Source: Mycobacterium sp. GA-1841 (GTDB taxonomy: Bacteria > Actinomycetota > Actinomycetes > Mycobacteriales > Mycobacteriaceae). From it: a stretch of DNA of 64,000 bases. Under the pieces are notes generated by a model that did not search any database, was not told the origin of the DNA, and saw only the letters and a list, made by a program, of their open reading frames with translations. Location: the NCBI RefSeq assembly GCF_001954135.1, contig NZ_MBEQ01000017.1, positions 248,001 to 312,000 on the forward strand. Reading direction: 5' to 3'. Each line of letters starts with the position of its first letter. The first letter of the stretch is position 1. Below, one piece after another: positions 36,768-46,146 of this stretch. Both the position numbers and the translations under genes were made by a program.

Positions 36768-37730
36768 TCACCGGGTGGCGAGTTGCGCCACCCGGCGTAC
36801 CGCTGTCTCAAGGGCGTAGTCAGCATCTGCGGCTGCGCCCTTTACGTCTGCATTGAGCGCGGCCACCACGCGCATCGCCTCGGCCACCGAGTCACGGGAC
36901 CACCCGCGCGCCTGCTTCTGCGCCTTCTGCACCCGCCAGGGCGGCATCCCCAGTTCACCGGCCAACCGGTACGGATCACCAGACAGGGGACCCACCCGCG
37001 CGATCGTGTGCACGGCCTCGGCCAACGCGTCGGCCAACACCACCTGCGGTTCACCGGCCAGCATCGCCCATCGCAGCGCCTCGGCCGCCCCGGCGACATC
37101 CCCGGCGACCGCCTTGTCGGCGATGTCGAAGCCCTTCACCTCGGCCTTGCCGCTGTGATACCGGCGTACCGCTGCCGCATCGACCTGCCCGGCGGTGTCG
37201 GCCACGAGCTGTGAACAGACCGCGGCGAGCTCACGGACATTCGAGCCGACTGCATCAAGCACCGCGGTCACGGTGTCGTCGGACACCTTGACCCGCAATT
37301 GCCGGAACTCACCCCGCACGAAATCGGCCCGCTCGGCCGGCTTGGTGATGCGGGCACACGGATGCTCTTGTGCCCCAAGTTTTTTCAGTTGATCGGCCAA
37401 TGCCTTGGCCCGCCCACCGCCGGAGTGGATGACCACCAGCACGGTGCCAGGCGGCAGATCGGCTGCCGCCGAGGCGATCAGGGCCACGGCATCTTTACCG
37501 GCCTCGGCCGCCGCCTCCAGCACGACCATGCGTTCCTCGGCGAACAGCGACGGGCTCAGCAGCTCGGCAAGCTCGCTGGTACTGACCTCACCGGCGCGCA
37601 TCCGGTCCACCGGGACGTCATCGGATCCGGCCTGCCGGCGCAGTGCTCGCAGCACCGCCCCCACCGCTCGCTCGACCAGCAGTTCCTCATCGCCCAGAAC
37701 CAGGTGCAGACCGTCGATCTGTTGACTCAC
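36768..37730 (-). CDS. holA: DNA polymerase III subunit delta
   Basis: A 320-residue clamp-loader subunit that opens the sliding clamp. It shows the HolA pattern: N-terminal [64 protein letters not shown] and the C-terminal [13 protein letters not shown]. The Walker-like region is degenerate, as expected since delta does not hydrolyse ATP. It corresponds to Rv2413c and lies 12 bp after comEC on the same strand, converging on rpsT. Confidence 0.93.
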   Translation of the reverse strand: MSQQIDGLHLVLGDEELLVERAVGAVLRALRRQAGSDDVPVDRMRAGEVSTSELAELLSPSLFAEERMVVLEAAAEAGKDAVALIASAAADLPPGTVLVVIHSGGGRAKALADQLKKLGAQEHPCARITKPAERADFVRGEFRQLRVKVSDDTVTAVLDAVGSNVRELAAVCSQLVADTAGQVDAAAVRRYHSGKAEVKGFDIADKAVAGDVAGAAEALRWAMLAGEPQVVLADALAEAVHTIARVGPLSGDPYRLAGELGMPPWRVQKAQKQARGWSRDSVAEAMRVVAALNADVKGAAADADYALETAVRRVAQLATR

Positions 37731-37742
37731 CCGATGATGGTG

Positions 37743-39308
37743 TCACGCCGAGCCGACAGCTCCGAGCACCTGGCCCGCCAGCGTCCAGGCCAGCATGCCG
37801 AACACCAAGCCGGCGAGCCCGCGGCGCACCCACCGCAGCCGCCACAGCACTGTCAGCGCCACCCCGGCCGCTGCCACCGACAGCACGCCGAACGCCCCCG
37901 AGGGCGACGGCACCGCCGCGGCCGGCACCGCCGCTGCCCACCGCGCCACCGACAGCAACCACCACAGTTCCGGTCCGGTGAACCGGATCAACAGTTGGGC
38001 CCCGGACGGCCAGATCGCCGAGCCCACGGCTGCTGCGGTGCCCAGCACGGTGATCGGCGGGATGACGCCGGCCACCGCGAGGTTGGCCGCCACCCCCACC
38101 AGGCTGACCGAGCCCGAGATCCCGGCCACCAGTGGGGCGGTGACCAATTGGGCCACCGCCGCGACGCTGACCGCCGCGGCCAGCGGGCGCGGCCAGCCTC
38201 GGGCCCGCAACCGGTCCGCCCACACCGGGGCCACGACGACGATTCCCGCCGTCGCGCACACCGACAACGCGAAGCCCGCGTCGACGGCGAGCTCCGGGGC
38301 GGCGATCATCAGCACGACCACGCTGGCCGCCAGAGCCGGCACCGCCTGGCGCCGCCGATGTGTCAGCACGGCCAGCAGGGTCACCGCGCCCATCGCCGCG
38401 GCGCGCAGCACACTCGCCGAGGGCTGCACGACGATGACGAAACCGACCAGCCCGACGCCGGCGAGCAGCACGGCCGGCCTCGGCCCGAGCACCGCAGCCG
38501 ACAGCAGCAGCGCGCCGCACACGATCGTCACGTTGGCTCCGGACACCGCCGTCAGATGGGTCAGGCCCGCCGTGCGGAACTGGGCTGTCGTCTGCCCGGT
38601 GACCGCCGAAGTGTCGCCGAGTACGAGCGCCGGCAGCATGGCCGCCTGATCGGCGGGCAGTGCCGCCCGCGCTGCCTCCGCGAAGAGCACCCGGATCCGC
38701 TGGGCGACCTGCTGCACCGTCGAGGCCTCTCCGAGCGAGGGCTCGCCCGAGGCCGCCAGCACGGCCACGCTCAGGTCCTTGCGAGTCGGGCGTCCCACGT
38801 GGGCGCGGAACCGCACCGGCCGTCCGGGACCGGCCGCACCGAAAGTTCCCGGCGCGAACACCAGAACCCGCCCCGACATGGGCGCCTCATCGACCCCGCG
38901 CAAGTTGGCGCGGAACATCAGCCGGCCACCCTTGATCGCCCGCGGAGTCTCCGTGGGCACGACCTCGGCCGTTGCGGCCGCGCCGTACAGGTGCGTGATC
39001 GGATGATGCTCGACCTGGTGGACCCGCAATCCGACGGCCAACGTGAACCCGGCTGCGACGGCCGCCACCGCCACGAACGCGGCGATCATGGGCTGACGTT
39101 CACCCGTGTCTGTGTGGCGCCACCGCACGGCCGCCCAAGTCAGCCCGACGGCACCAAGGCCCACCATCACCGCGGCGACTGGGTGCCAGGCAATGCCGGC
39201 CGCCGAAACCGACCATGCGGTCAGGGCGGCCGGAACGATGCGCAGGTCCAGCGGCTGCCGCTCGTCCCCTGGATCCCCGCCCCGGCCGTCACGCCCGGAC
39301 CAGCTCAC
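37743..39308 (-). CDS. comEC: ComEC/Rec2-family membrane protein
   Basis: A 521-residue membrane protein with many helices and the competence-domain motif LTHLTAVSGANVTIV. In competent bacteria ComEC forms the inner-membrane DNA channel. The C-terminal metallo-beta-lactamase nuclease domain of longer homologs is absent, as is usual for the mycobacterial form (Rv2414c-like). Natural transformation is not established in mycobacteria, so function is uncertain. Its GTG start lies inside the last 20 bp of comEA, so the genes are coupled. Confidence 0.88.
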   Translation of the reverse strand: MSWSGRDGRGGDPGDERQPLDLRIVPAALTAWSVSAAGIAWHPVAAVMVGLGAVGLTWAAVRWRHTDTGERQPMIAAFVAVAAVAAGFTLAVGLRVHQVEHHPITHLYGAAATAEVVPTETPRAIKGGRLMFRANLRGVDEAPMSGRVLVFAPGTFGAAGPGRPVRFRAHVGRPTRKDLSVAVLAASGEPSLGEASTVQQVAQRIRVLFAEAARAALPADQAAMLPALVLGDTSAVTGQTTAQFRTAGLTHLTAVSGANVTIVCGALLLSAAVLGPRPAVLLAGVGLVGFVIVVQPSASVLRAAAMGAVTLLAVLTHRRRQAVPALAASVVVLMIAAPELAVDAGFALSVCATAGIVVVAPVWADRLRARGWPRPLAAAVSVAAVAQLVTAPLVAGISGSVSLVGVAANLAVAGVIPPITVLGTAAAVGSAIWPSGAQLLIRFTGPELWWLLSVARWAAAVPAAAVPSPSGAFGVLSVAAAGVALTVLWRLRWVRRGLAGLVFGMLAWTLAGQVLGAVGSA

Positions 39309-40116
39309 GCAGTTTCTCCAACCGCGCCGGTCCGATCCCGTCGACCTCGCCGAGCTGATCGACGCTGTCGAACCGACCGTGCGCAGCCCGCCAGGCCAGG
39401 ATCGCCTCGGCGGTCACCGGACCGACGCCGGGCAGCGCGTCGAGGTCGTCGGCCGTGGCGGTGTTGAGGTCCACCGGCCCCGGCGGTGCCGCGGACGAAG
39501 GACCGGAACCCGCCTGTTGCGGCGGGGCCGGCGCCTGTCCGGCGACCGAACTTCCCATGGTCATCGGCTGACCCGGCGGGGCCTCGATCCCCACCACGAT
39601 CTGTTCGCCGTCACCGAGCCGGCGAGCCAAGTTCAGCCCGATCAGATCAGCGCCCTCGAGTGGTCCACCGGCGGCCTCCAACGCGTCGGCGATCCGGGCC
39701 CCGGTCTGCAAGGTCACCAGACCCGGCTTGTGCACCAGGCCGACCACACTGACCACCACCGGAGCCTGCGGGGCACCGCCTGGCGAGGTCGGACCGGCCG
39801 ACGAAACCATCTGGACCGGCGGTAGATTCGCCGAAACCACCGGTGCCGGCTGATGGCGGACCAAGGCGAAGATCGTGACCAGGATCGCCAGCACGCCCAC
39901 GCCGGCCAGTGCCAGCGCCCCGGCCCGCCCGGGATCGGCGCGCACAGCGGCCAGCCACCCCGGCCCGTCCGCTGATGCCGTATCGGGCAGCCATTTCGAC
40001 AACGCACTCTCCGAGGCCGTGCCCGGATCCGGTTCGCCTTCGCCTTCGGTTTCGGAGTCCTCGTCTGCGGTGCCCAGGCGGCGACGCAGCCGCTGCACCG
40101 ACAATTCCGTTCCCAT
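39289..40116 (-). CDS. comEA: ComEA-like DNA-binding membrane protein
   Basis: A 275-residue protein. A cytoplasmic N-terminus of about 75 residues precedes one membrane helix (ALALAGVGVLAILVTIFALV), a SLBB domain (VVVSVVGLVHKPGLVTLQTGARIADAL) and a C-terminal helix-hairpin-helix pair (DLNTATADDLDALPGVGPVTAEAILAWR). This is the ComEA layout: surface binding and delivery of DNA to ComEC. TACCGT lies 6 nt before ATG 40116, giving a near-leaderless start. The frame continues upstream without support. It overlaps comEC by 20 bp. Confidence 0.9.
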   Translation of the reverse strand: MGTELSVQRLRRRLGTADEDSETEGEGEPDPGTASESALSKWLPDTASADGPGWLAAVRADPGRAGALALAGVGVLAILVTIFALVRHQPAPVVSANLPPVQMVSSAGPTSPGGAPQAPVVVSVVGLVHKPGLVTLQTGARIADALEAAGGPLEGADLIGLNLARRLGDGEQIVVGIEAPPGQPMTMGSSVAGQAPAPPQQAGSGPSSAAPPGPVDLNTATADDLDALPGVGPVTAEAILAWRAAHGRFDSVDQLGEVDGIGPARLEKLRELVRA

Positions 40117-40291
40117 GCCCGCACGGTAGGGGCGGCGCGCGACGAAGCCCGGCTGCGCAGCCGGTGGCAGCGGCCGGCTGTGGATGAACCTCGCGCTGGG
40201 GATAACTGGAGACGGGCAGTGCACGCACCGCCGGTGAACACTTCGGAGATAGTGTCTAGAGTCCAGCGCAAGGCTGAGCAAGGGAGGCGTC

Positions 40292-41344
40292 ATGACCGCA
40301 GCGGACCGGCCGATCCGGGTCATCCAGTGGACCACCGGCAACATCGGCCGACGCTCGCTGCACGCGATCATCGGCCGCGACGACATGGAGCTGGTCGGGG
40401 TGTATGCCCACGGCGCCGACAAGGTCGGTATGGATGCCGCCGAACTTGCCGGCCGGCTGGAGCCCACCGGTATCCGCGCGACGAACTCCATCGGCGAACT
40501 CCTCGCGCTCAAGCCCGACGCCTGCTGCTACAACCCGTTGTGGCCCGACGTCGACGAGCTTGTCGCGTTGCTGGAGGCCGGCGTCAACGTGTGCTCGAGC
40601 GCCGCCTGGATCACCGGCGGCAAGCAAACCCCGCAGGACCTCGACCGTATCCGGAAGGCCTGTGAGACAGGCAATTCCACGATTTTCGGCAGTGGCGCAC
40701 ACCCGGGCGTCACCAACATGGTCGGCATGGTGCTGTCGGGATCCTGCGAACGAGTCGACGAGATCCGGATCACCGAGTCCGTGGACTGCTCGACCTACGA
40801 GTCCGCCGACACGATGACCGCGATGGGCTTCTCCCAGGACCCCGACACCCCCGGCCTGGCCGAGAGTGTGCGCCGCGAAAGCGAGGTGTTCGCCGAATCC
40901 GCGGCGATGATGGCCGACGCCATCGGTGCCACGCTCGACCGGATCACCTTCGACGTCACCTTCACCGCCGCCACCGCCGACAGCGATCTGGGGTTCATGA
41001 AGATCCCGGCCGGCACGGTCGGCAGCGTGTACGGCTATCACCGCGGCTGGGTGGGCGAGAAGAACGTCGTCAGCGTCGGCTTCAACTGGATCATGGGCAG
41101 CCACGTGACCCCGCCCAAGCCGGTCGCCGACGGCCACGTGATCCAGGTGTTCGGGTTGCCCAACATGCGCACGGTGCTGCACTGCCTGCCACCCAAGGAC
41201 TGGGCCGAGCCCAGCTTCTCCGGCCTGGGCTCGATCTACACCGCACTGCCGGTCACCAACGCGGTACCCGCCGTGGTGGCAGCCGCGCCCGGCATCGTCA
41301 CGCTCAAAGATCTACCACCGATCACCGGCCGGTTCGCCGGCTAG
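40292..41344 (+). CDS. Dihydrodipicolinate reductase-like/2,4-diaminopentanoate dehydrogenase-like NAD(P) oxidoreductase
   Basis: A 350-residue Rossmann oxidoreductase, starting RPIRVIQWTTGNIGRRSLHAII (nucleotide loop) and containing NVCSSAAWITGG and GSGAHPGVTNMVG. It belongs to the DapB-related group that includes 2,4-diaminopentanoate dehydrogenases and several mycobacterial paralogs of unknown substrate. GGGAGG lies upstream of ATG 40292. Its stop TAG shares the palindrome CTAG (41341-41344) with the stop of degV on the other strand. In M. tuberculosis this spot between comEA and the degV gene is occupied by eis, absent here. Confidence 0.8.
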   Translation: MTAADRPIRVIQWTTGNIGRRSLHAIIGRDDMELVGVYAHGADKVGMDAAELAGRLEPTGIRATNSIGELLALKPDACCYNPLWPDVDELVALLEAGVNVCSSAAWITGGKQTPQDLDRIRKACETGNSTIFGSGAHPGVTNMVGMVLSGSCERVDEIRITESVDCSTYESADTMTAMGFSQDPDTPGLAESVRRESEVFAESAAMMADAIGATLDRITFDVTFTAATADSDLGFMKIPAGTVGSVYGYHRGWVGEKNVVSVGFNWIMGSHVTPPKPVADGHVIQVFGLPNMRTVLHCLPPKDWAEPSFSGLGSIYTALPVTNAVPAVVAAAPGIVTLKDLPPITGRFAG

Positions 41345-42201
41345 TTCGGGACTACGCCCTCAGACGCGTCGTCGACGCTGATGCACGCACCCACCGCGCC
41401 ACCGCCGACGTGAACCGCGAGCACCGCGCCCATCTCGGTCACCGACAACGCGGTCAACTGCGGCAACCGGTCGGTCAGCGCGGCGGCGATCTCCTCGGCG
41501 GCATCCGGGTTGGCGACGTGGTGCACGACCACCTGCACCGGCCGGTCTCCGGCCGCCTCGACAATCTGATCGACCAGTGCGGCATGGGCCTTCGATATCG
41601 TGCGGATCCGCTGCGCGGGCACCAGCCGACCGTCCACGTCCAGGCGCAGCAGAGGTTTGAGTGACAGGGCCGTGCCCAACCACGATGCCGCCGTACCGAT
41701 CCGGCCGCCGCGACGCAGATTGTCCAGCCGATGTACGACAATGAACGCCTGCCCGCGCGGGATCGCGGCGCGAGCCGCCGCCTCGACGGCGTCGAGTATG
41801 TCTCCGCGAGCAGCGGATTCGGCCGCCGCCAGCGCGACGAAACCGATCCCCATGGCCGCAGCCCGCGAATTCACCACCCGCACGCTCGGACCGATCTCCC
41901 GGGCGGCCGCTGCCGCCGCGCTGTACGTACTCGACAGGGCCGCCGAGATGTGCACGGCCACCACACCGTCGCCGTCACTGTCGGCCAGCGCCTGCCGATA
42001 AGTCTCGGTGAGATCGGCCGGCGAAGCACCGGCGGTGGTGGCCCGGGCCCGGTCGTGGATGTCCGACGGTATGGGGTCAACACCGTCACGCAGGTCGTTG
42101 CCGTCATCGAGGATGTGCAGCGGAACCTGCCGAATGTCCCACTTCTGGCACAGCTCGGGCCGCAACCGCGACGTCGAGTCGGTCACAATCTTGACCGCCA
42201 T
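41341..42201 (-). CDS. DegV family fatty-acid-binding protein
   Basis: A 286-residue DegV protein (Rv2417c-like). It has the family start VKIVTDSTSRLRPEL, the fatty-acid-site region ALSSTYSAAAAAAREIG, VVNSRAAAMGIGFVALAAAE and a C-terminal EMGAVLAVHVGGGAVG. DegV/FakB proteins hold a fatty acid; in firmicutes FakB presents it to a kinase. Here it follows octT by 2 bp in the methylglucose lipopolysaccharide region, so binding of an acyl group used by the octanoyltransferase is an attractive inference. ATG 42201 is the family start. Confidence 0.88.
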   Translation of the reverse strand: MAVKIVTDSTSRLRPELCQKWDIRQVPLHILDDGNDLRDGVDPIPSDIHDRARATTAGASPADLTETYRQALADSDGDGVVAVHISAALSSTYSAAAAAAREIGPSVRVVNSRAAAMGIGFVALAAAESAARGDILDAVEAAARAAIPRGQAFIVVHRLDNLRRGGRIGTAASWLGTALSLKPLLRLDVDGRLVPAQRIRTISKAHAALVDQIVEAAGDRPVQVVVHHVANPDAAEEIAAALTDRLPQLTALSVTEMGAVLAVHVGGGAVGACISVDDASEGVVPN

Positions 42202-42203
42202 TG

Positions 42204-42953
42204 TCAGATGGTGGGATTCTGTTGCGGCACACCCGCTGTGGCCAGGCCCTTGAGCATCAACTCGGCGACCGCCCGGTGCGCCTCGAAGTTCCAGTGGATA
42301 CCGTCGGGGTTCCCACGCCCGCTGAGCACCTCGTCGGCAACCGCGGCCTTCAGATCCACCACGGTCACGTCGTGCTCGTCGGCCCATGCCGTGATCGCCT
42401 TGACCGTGGGCTCGCGGCCGTGGTGGGCCTTGCCGTACGTGTCGGCGATGTGTACCGACGGCAGCGAGGCCACCACCGGAATACCGGGACGGTTGAAATC
42501 GATGGCGTTACGCGTCATCTCGAGATACTCGACGGTCAGATGCGGAGGCAGCGCCGCGCGGGCGATCGGCGACAGCCGCGGCTGCACCCAGCCGTAACCG
42601 TCGCGCACCCACCGGCGCAGCCAGGCCGGGCGCACATACCGGATCAGCTCGCGCAACGCCGTCGGCAGCGGCGAGGGCAGCGAGTCCATCCCGCTGGTGG
42701 CGAAGATGACCGCACCGGCCCGCGGCAGCGCCGCCCACGACCGCGGATCCTGGGTGGCGGCCCACCAGACGTCGCGGCAGGTCCAGCCGATGCGACCGAT
42801 GAGCTCGACATCCCAGCCCAATTGCTCGGCAACGATGTTCGGCCAGATCCGCGGATCGTCGGACGGCAGACCGCCGGTCGGACCGAAATACGACAGCGAG
42901 TCGGCGAAGACGAGAAGAACCGGCCTGCGAACTGCGTTCTGATCAGAGGACAT
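42204..42953 (-). CDS. octT: Octanoyltransferase OctT (SGNH-hydrolase-like)
   Basis: A 249-residue protein equivalent to Rv2418c, which was reported as the octanoyltransferase acting on early glucosylglycerate intermediates of methylglucose lipopolysaccharides. The sequence shows an SGNH-type fold: the nucleophile block [12 protein letters not shown], a middle FATSGMDSL, and the C-terminal [18 protein letters not shown] with the probable Asp/His pair. The ATG overlaps the gpgP stop by 11 bp, and gpgP acts in the same pathway. Confidence 0.82.
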   Translation of the reverse strand: MSSDQNAVRRPVLLVFADSLSYFGPTGGLPSDDPRIWPNIVAEQLGWDVELIGRIGWTCRDVWWAATQDPRSWAALPRAGAVIFATSGMDSLPSPLPTALRELIRYVRPAWLRRWVRDGYGWVQPRLSPIARAALPPHLTVEYLEMTRNAIDFNRPGIPVVASLPSVHIADTYGKAHHGREPTVKAITAWADEHDVTVVDLKAAVADEVLSGRGNPDGIHWNFEAHRAVAELMLKGLATAGVPQQNPTI

Positions 42954-43623
42954 CGTTGGCCACCTGCGCCGAGGCGTTCCAGACGTCCAGCCGCCATTTG
43001 ACGGCGTCGAACGCGTCACCATCCGCCGCGTCGTCCTCCGAATTCCCGGACAGCTGAACCCAACTCGCATTGCCCATGCCGCCGAGCACCGGCCAGTTGT
43101 TCACCGGAAGCCCGAGCAGCCCCGCGGTCAATGCCGCGATCAAACCACCGTGTGCCACCAACACCACCGGGCGGTCCGAGCCATCCAGACCCCACTCCGG
43201 TTGTCCGGCAACCAGTTCGGCGACCACGGGGATGCTGCGCTCGGCCACGTCGACCCGGCTTTCGCCACCGTGCGGTGCCCATCGGGCGTCGTCGCGCCAG
43301 GCCAGCCGAGTGCCCGGAGCCGCCACATCCACCTCCTGGTGGGTCAGGCCCTGCCAGTCGCCCAGATGGGTCTCTCGCAGACGCTCGTCGACCTGTACCG
43401 GGATCCCGGCCCGGTCGCCCAGCGTCATCGCCGTGTCGAGGGCGCGGCGCAGATCCGAGGACACGATCAGTAGCGGCTGACGTTTGGCCAGCACGTCAGC
43501 GGCCGCGGCGGCCTGGTCCCGCCCCAGGTCGGACAGGTCGGTGTCGAGCTGACCCTGCATCCGGCTGCCCGCGTTGTACTCGGTCTGGCCATGGCGCAGC
43601 AGCACCAGCCGCCGGACCCTCAT
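42943..43623 (-). CDS. gpgP: Glucosyl-3-phosphoglycerate phosphatase
   Basis: A 226-residue histidine phosphatase (phosphoglycerate mutase fold), equivalent to Rv2419c. The catalytic signature is [11 protein letters not shown], with a second His in [13 protein letters not shown] and DLRRALDTA between. It removes phosphate from glucosyl-3-phosphoglycerate to give glucosylglycerate, the second step toward methylglucose lipopolysaccharide. ATG 43623 begins [12 protein letters not shown]. It lies 7 bp after rsfS and overlaps octT, so nadD-rsfS-gpgP-octT-degV are probably one unit. Confidence 0.9.
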   Translation of the reverse strand: MRVRRLVLLRHGQTEYNAGSRMQGQLDTDLSDLGRDQAAAAADVLAKRQPLLIVSSDLRRALDTAMTLGDRAGIPVQVDERLRETHLGDWQGLTHQEVDVAAPGTRLAWRDDARWAPHGGESRVDVAERSIPVVAELVAGQPEWGLDGSDRPVVLVAHGGLIAALTAGLLGLPVNNWPVLGGMGNASWVQLSGNSEDDAADGDAFDAVKWRLDVWNASAQVANDVL

Positions 43624-43630
43624 CGCGTCC

Positions 43631-44011
43631 TCATTCGCTGGGCTCCGCCGGCACATCCAGGTCGACCGGGACCGTCGGGCAGTCGCGCCACAACCGGTCC
43701 AGGGCATAGAAATCCCGCTCGTCCTGATGCTGGATGTGCACCACGACATCGACGTAGTCGAGCAGCGTCCAGCGACCCTCACGGGTGCCCTCGCGGCGGG
43801 CGGGCTTGTAACCGGCCTGCCGCATCTTCTCCTCGACCTCGTCGACGATCGCGTTGACCTGACGCTCGTTGGAGGCCGAGGCGATCACGAAGCAATCGGT
43901 GATCACGAGCTGACCCGATACGTCGATGACCACCACGTCATCGGCGAGCTTGGCCGCGGCGGCCTGCGCGGCCACCGTGGCCATCTCGATGGCCTCGGCG
44001 GTGGCGCTCAT
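43631..44011 (-). CDS. rsfS: Ribosome silencing factor RsfS
   Basis: The 126-residue protein binds L14 of the large subunit and prevents subunit joining in starvation. The family core is [37 protein letters not shown] and the [28 protein letters not shown] segment. Its ATG lies inside the end of nadD (4-bp overlap), the standard nadD-rsfS arrangement. Corresponds to Rv2420c. Confidence 0.95.
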   Translation of the reverse strand: MSATAEAIEMATVAAQAAAAKLADDVVVIDVSGQLVITDCFVIASASNERQVNAIVDEVEEKMRQAGYKPARREGTREGRWTLLDYVDVVVHIQHQDERDFYALDRLWRDCPTVPVDLDVPAEPSE

Positions 44012-44658
44012 CGGAGGACCTCCGCGGTGGTCCCCGTGCTCCTCGCGTCGGCGGTGTACAACCCGCGCTTGGCCACGTACTGCACCACCCCGTCGGGCAC
44101 CAGGTACCAGATCGGGCGCTCGTCGGCGGCTCGCTGCCGGCAGTCACTGGACGAGATGGCCAGAGCGGGGACCTCGACCAAGGTCAACCTGTCCGGCGGC
44201 AGCTCGCGCAGTGCGGCCTCGATATGTTCGCCGTCCAACTCGTACCCCGGTCGGCTGACACCGACGAATCTCGCCATGGAAAACATGTCCTCCCAGTTCT
44301 GCCAGGACAGGATCGATGCCAGCGCATCGGCTCCGGTGATGAAATACAGGTCGGTGTCGGCGTTGAGATCTCGCAGATCCCGCAGGGTGTCCTTGGTGTA
44401 GGTGGCCCCGCCGCGGTCGATGTCGACCCGGCTGACCGAGAACCGCGGATTCGAGGCGGTGGCGATCACCGTCATCAGGTACCGGTCCTCGGCGGCACTG
44501 ACCTTGCGGTCGTGCTTCTGCCAGGGCTGTCCGGTCGGGACGAACACCACCTCGTCCAGTTCGAAGAGGTCGGCCACCTCACTGGCGGCGACCAGGTGCC
44601 CGTTGTGGATGGGATCGAACGTCCCACCCATCACCCCCAACCTGCGCCGTGTTGCCAC
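44008..44658 (-). CDS. nadD: Nicotinate mononucleotide adenylyltransferase
   Basis: A 216-residue nucleotidyltransferase that forms nicotinic acid adenine dinucleotide in NAD synthesis. Motifs: [17 protein letters not shown] (the GxFxPxHxGH fingerprint), YFITGADAL and the C-terminal [24 protein letters not shown] (ISxT-like). It starts [12 protein letters not shown]. First gene of the rsfS-gpgP-octT-degV string. It pairs functionally with nadE at 50128. Confidence 0.96.
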   Translation of the reverse strand: MATRRRLGVMGGTFDPIHNGHLVAASEVADLFELDEVVFVPTGQPWQKHDRKVSAAEDRYLMTVIATASNPRFSVSRVDIDRGGATYTKDTLRDLRDLNADTDLYFITGADALASILSWQNWEDMFSMARFVGVSRPGYELDGEHIEAALRELPPDRLTLVEVPALAISSSDCRQRAADERPIWYLVPDGVVQYVAKRGLYTADARSTGTTAEVLR

Positions 44659-44691
44659 GAACAGGGAGCTTACGGCAGCGTCGAGGCAAGG

Positions 44692-46146
44692 TCAGACCGG
44701 CAGCAACCCGTCGATCACCGCGGCCAGCTGTTTGGCCGACCGGCACTCGTGCATCGGGATCACCTCTTGGTACTTCGGCACCGCGGAATCTCCGCTGCCC
44801 CACAGGTGCCTGGGCTCGGGATTGAGCCAGTGGGCGTGCCGGCTGGCCGACACCATGTGCGCCAGCAGATCGCTCTCCGGGTTGCGGTAGTTGTTGCGTC
44901 CGTCGCCCAGCACCAGCAACGAACTGCGTGGAGACAGCACGTTCGGGTATTTGTCGAGGAAGGACACGAACGCGTGCCCGTAGTCGGAGTGCCCGTCGCG
45001 CGTGTAGACCCCGGCCTCCCGGGTGATGCGCTGCACCGCGACGGCCAGATCGGCCTCCGGCCCGAACATGTCGGTGACCTCGTCGGTGGTGTCGATGAAC
45101 GCGAAGACGCGAACCCTACTGAACTGCTGGCGCAGCGCCGACACCAACATCAAGGTGAAGTGGCTGAAACCGGCCACCGACCCCGACACGTCGCAGAGCA
45201 CCACGAGTTCGGGACGGGCCGGATGCGGCTTCTTGAGCACCACGTCGATCGGCACCCCGCCGGTGGACATCGATTTGCGCAGGGTCTTGCGCAGGTCGAT
45301 CTCGCCGGATCGGGACCGTCGGCGGCGCGCGGCCAGCCGGGTCGCCAGGGTGCGCGCCAGCGGCTGGACCGTCTTGCGCATCTGCCGGAGCTGCTCGCCG
45401 GAGGCCCGCAGGAATTCCACGTTCTCGGACAGCTGCGGCACCCCGTACATCTGCACGTGCTCACGGCCCAGCTGCTCGGCGGTGCGCCGCTTGGTCTCGG
45501 ACTCGACCATCTTGCGCAGCTGGGCGATGCGCTGGGCGGCCAGCGCCTTGGCGATCTCCTCCTGCGTGGGTGTGGGTTCGTCGCCGTAGGGGGCGAGCAG
45601 CCCGGCCAGCAGCCGGCCCTCCAGGTCGTCCAGGCTCATTGCCTTGAGCGCCTGATACGACGAGTACGAGGGTCCACGGCTGGAGCTGTAACGGCCGAAG
45701 GCCTCGACGATCCGCGCGATCATCGCCGCCAGCCGGTCGTCGAGGTTCGCCAGGTCCTCGTTGTCGGCCAGCATCTGCACCAGGGCCTGGCGCATCGCCT
45801 CGATGTCCTCGGGCGGCAGTTGCGGTTGCTCCCGATCCTCGGCGTCGTCGGCCTCCTCGTCGGAGAGCACAGTGCGCGCCCCCAGCGCCGCCGGGAAGTA
45901 CAGATCGAACATCGCGTCGTAGGTGTCGCGGTGATCGGCGCGCCGTAGCACTGCGCAGGCGATGCCTTCACGCAACGCCTCCCGGTCCCCCAGCCCCAGC
46001 ACCGTGATCACCCGGCCGGCGTCCACCGTCTCCGACGGGCCGACGGAGATTCCCTGGCCGCGAAGGGCTTCGACGAACTCGACGAGGTGCCCCGGCAGGC
46101 CGTGCGGGGCCAGCGGCTGGGACGGTCGAACCCGGCGGGGCACCAT
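44692..46146 (-). CDS. VWA-domain CoxE-like protein
   Basis: A 484-residue protein with a C-terminal von Willebrand A domain: the MIDAS-type motif LVVLCDVSGSVAGFSHFTL, then RVRVFAFIDTTDEVTDMF and VLGDGRNNY. The N-terminal part is rich in charged helices. Equivalent to Rv2425c. VWA proteins of this type work with MoxR ATPases to assemble or activate metalloenzymes; the target is unknown here. The ATG shares one base with the stop of the MoxR gene, so the pair is translationally coupled. The frame is open upstream only within the ATPase gene. Confidence 0.88.
   Translation of the reverse strand: MVPRRVRPSQPLAPHGLPGHLVEFVEALRGQGISVGPSETVDAGRVITVLGLGDREALREGIACAVLRRADHRDTYDAMFDLYFPAALGARTVLSDEEADDAEDREQPQLPPEDIEAMRQALVQMLADNEDLANLDDRLAAMIARIVEAFGRYSSSRGPSYSSYQALKAMSLDDLEGRLLAGLLAPYGDEPTPTQEEIAKALAAQRIAQLRKMVESETKRRTAEQLGREHVQMYGVPQLSENVEFLRASGEQLRQMRKTVQPLARTLATRLAARRRRSRSGEIDLRKTLRKSMSTGGVPIDVVLKKPHPARPELVVLCDVSGSVAGFSHFTLMLVSALRQQFSRVRVFAFIDTTDEVTDMFGPEADLAVAVQRITREAGVYTRDGHSDYGHAFVSFLDKYPNVLSPRSSLLVLGDGRNNYRNPESDLLAHMVSASRHAHWLNPEPRHLWGSGDSAVPKYQEVIPMHECRSAKQLAAVIDGLLPV

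Noticed and set aside
37299..39467. Plus-strand open frame of 722 codons opposite comEC and comEA
   Set aside because: It is a GC-rich antisense shadow: composition is His/Arg/Gln-rich without any family motif, and the opposite strand encodes recognisable proteins.
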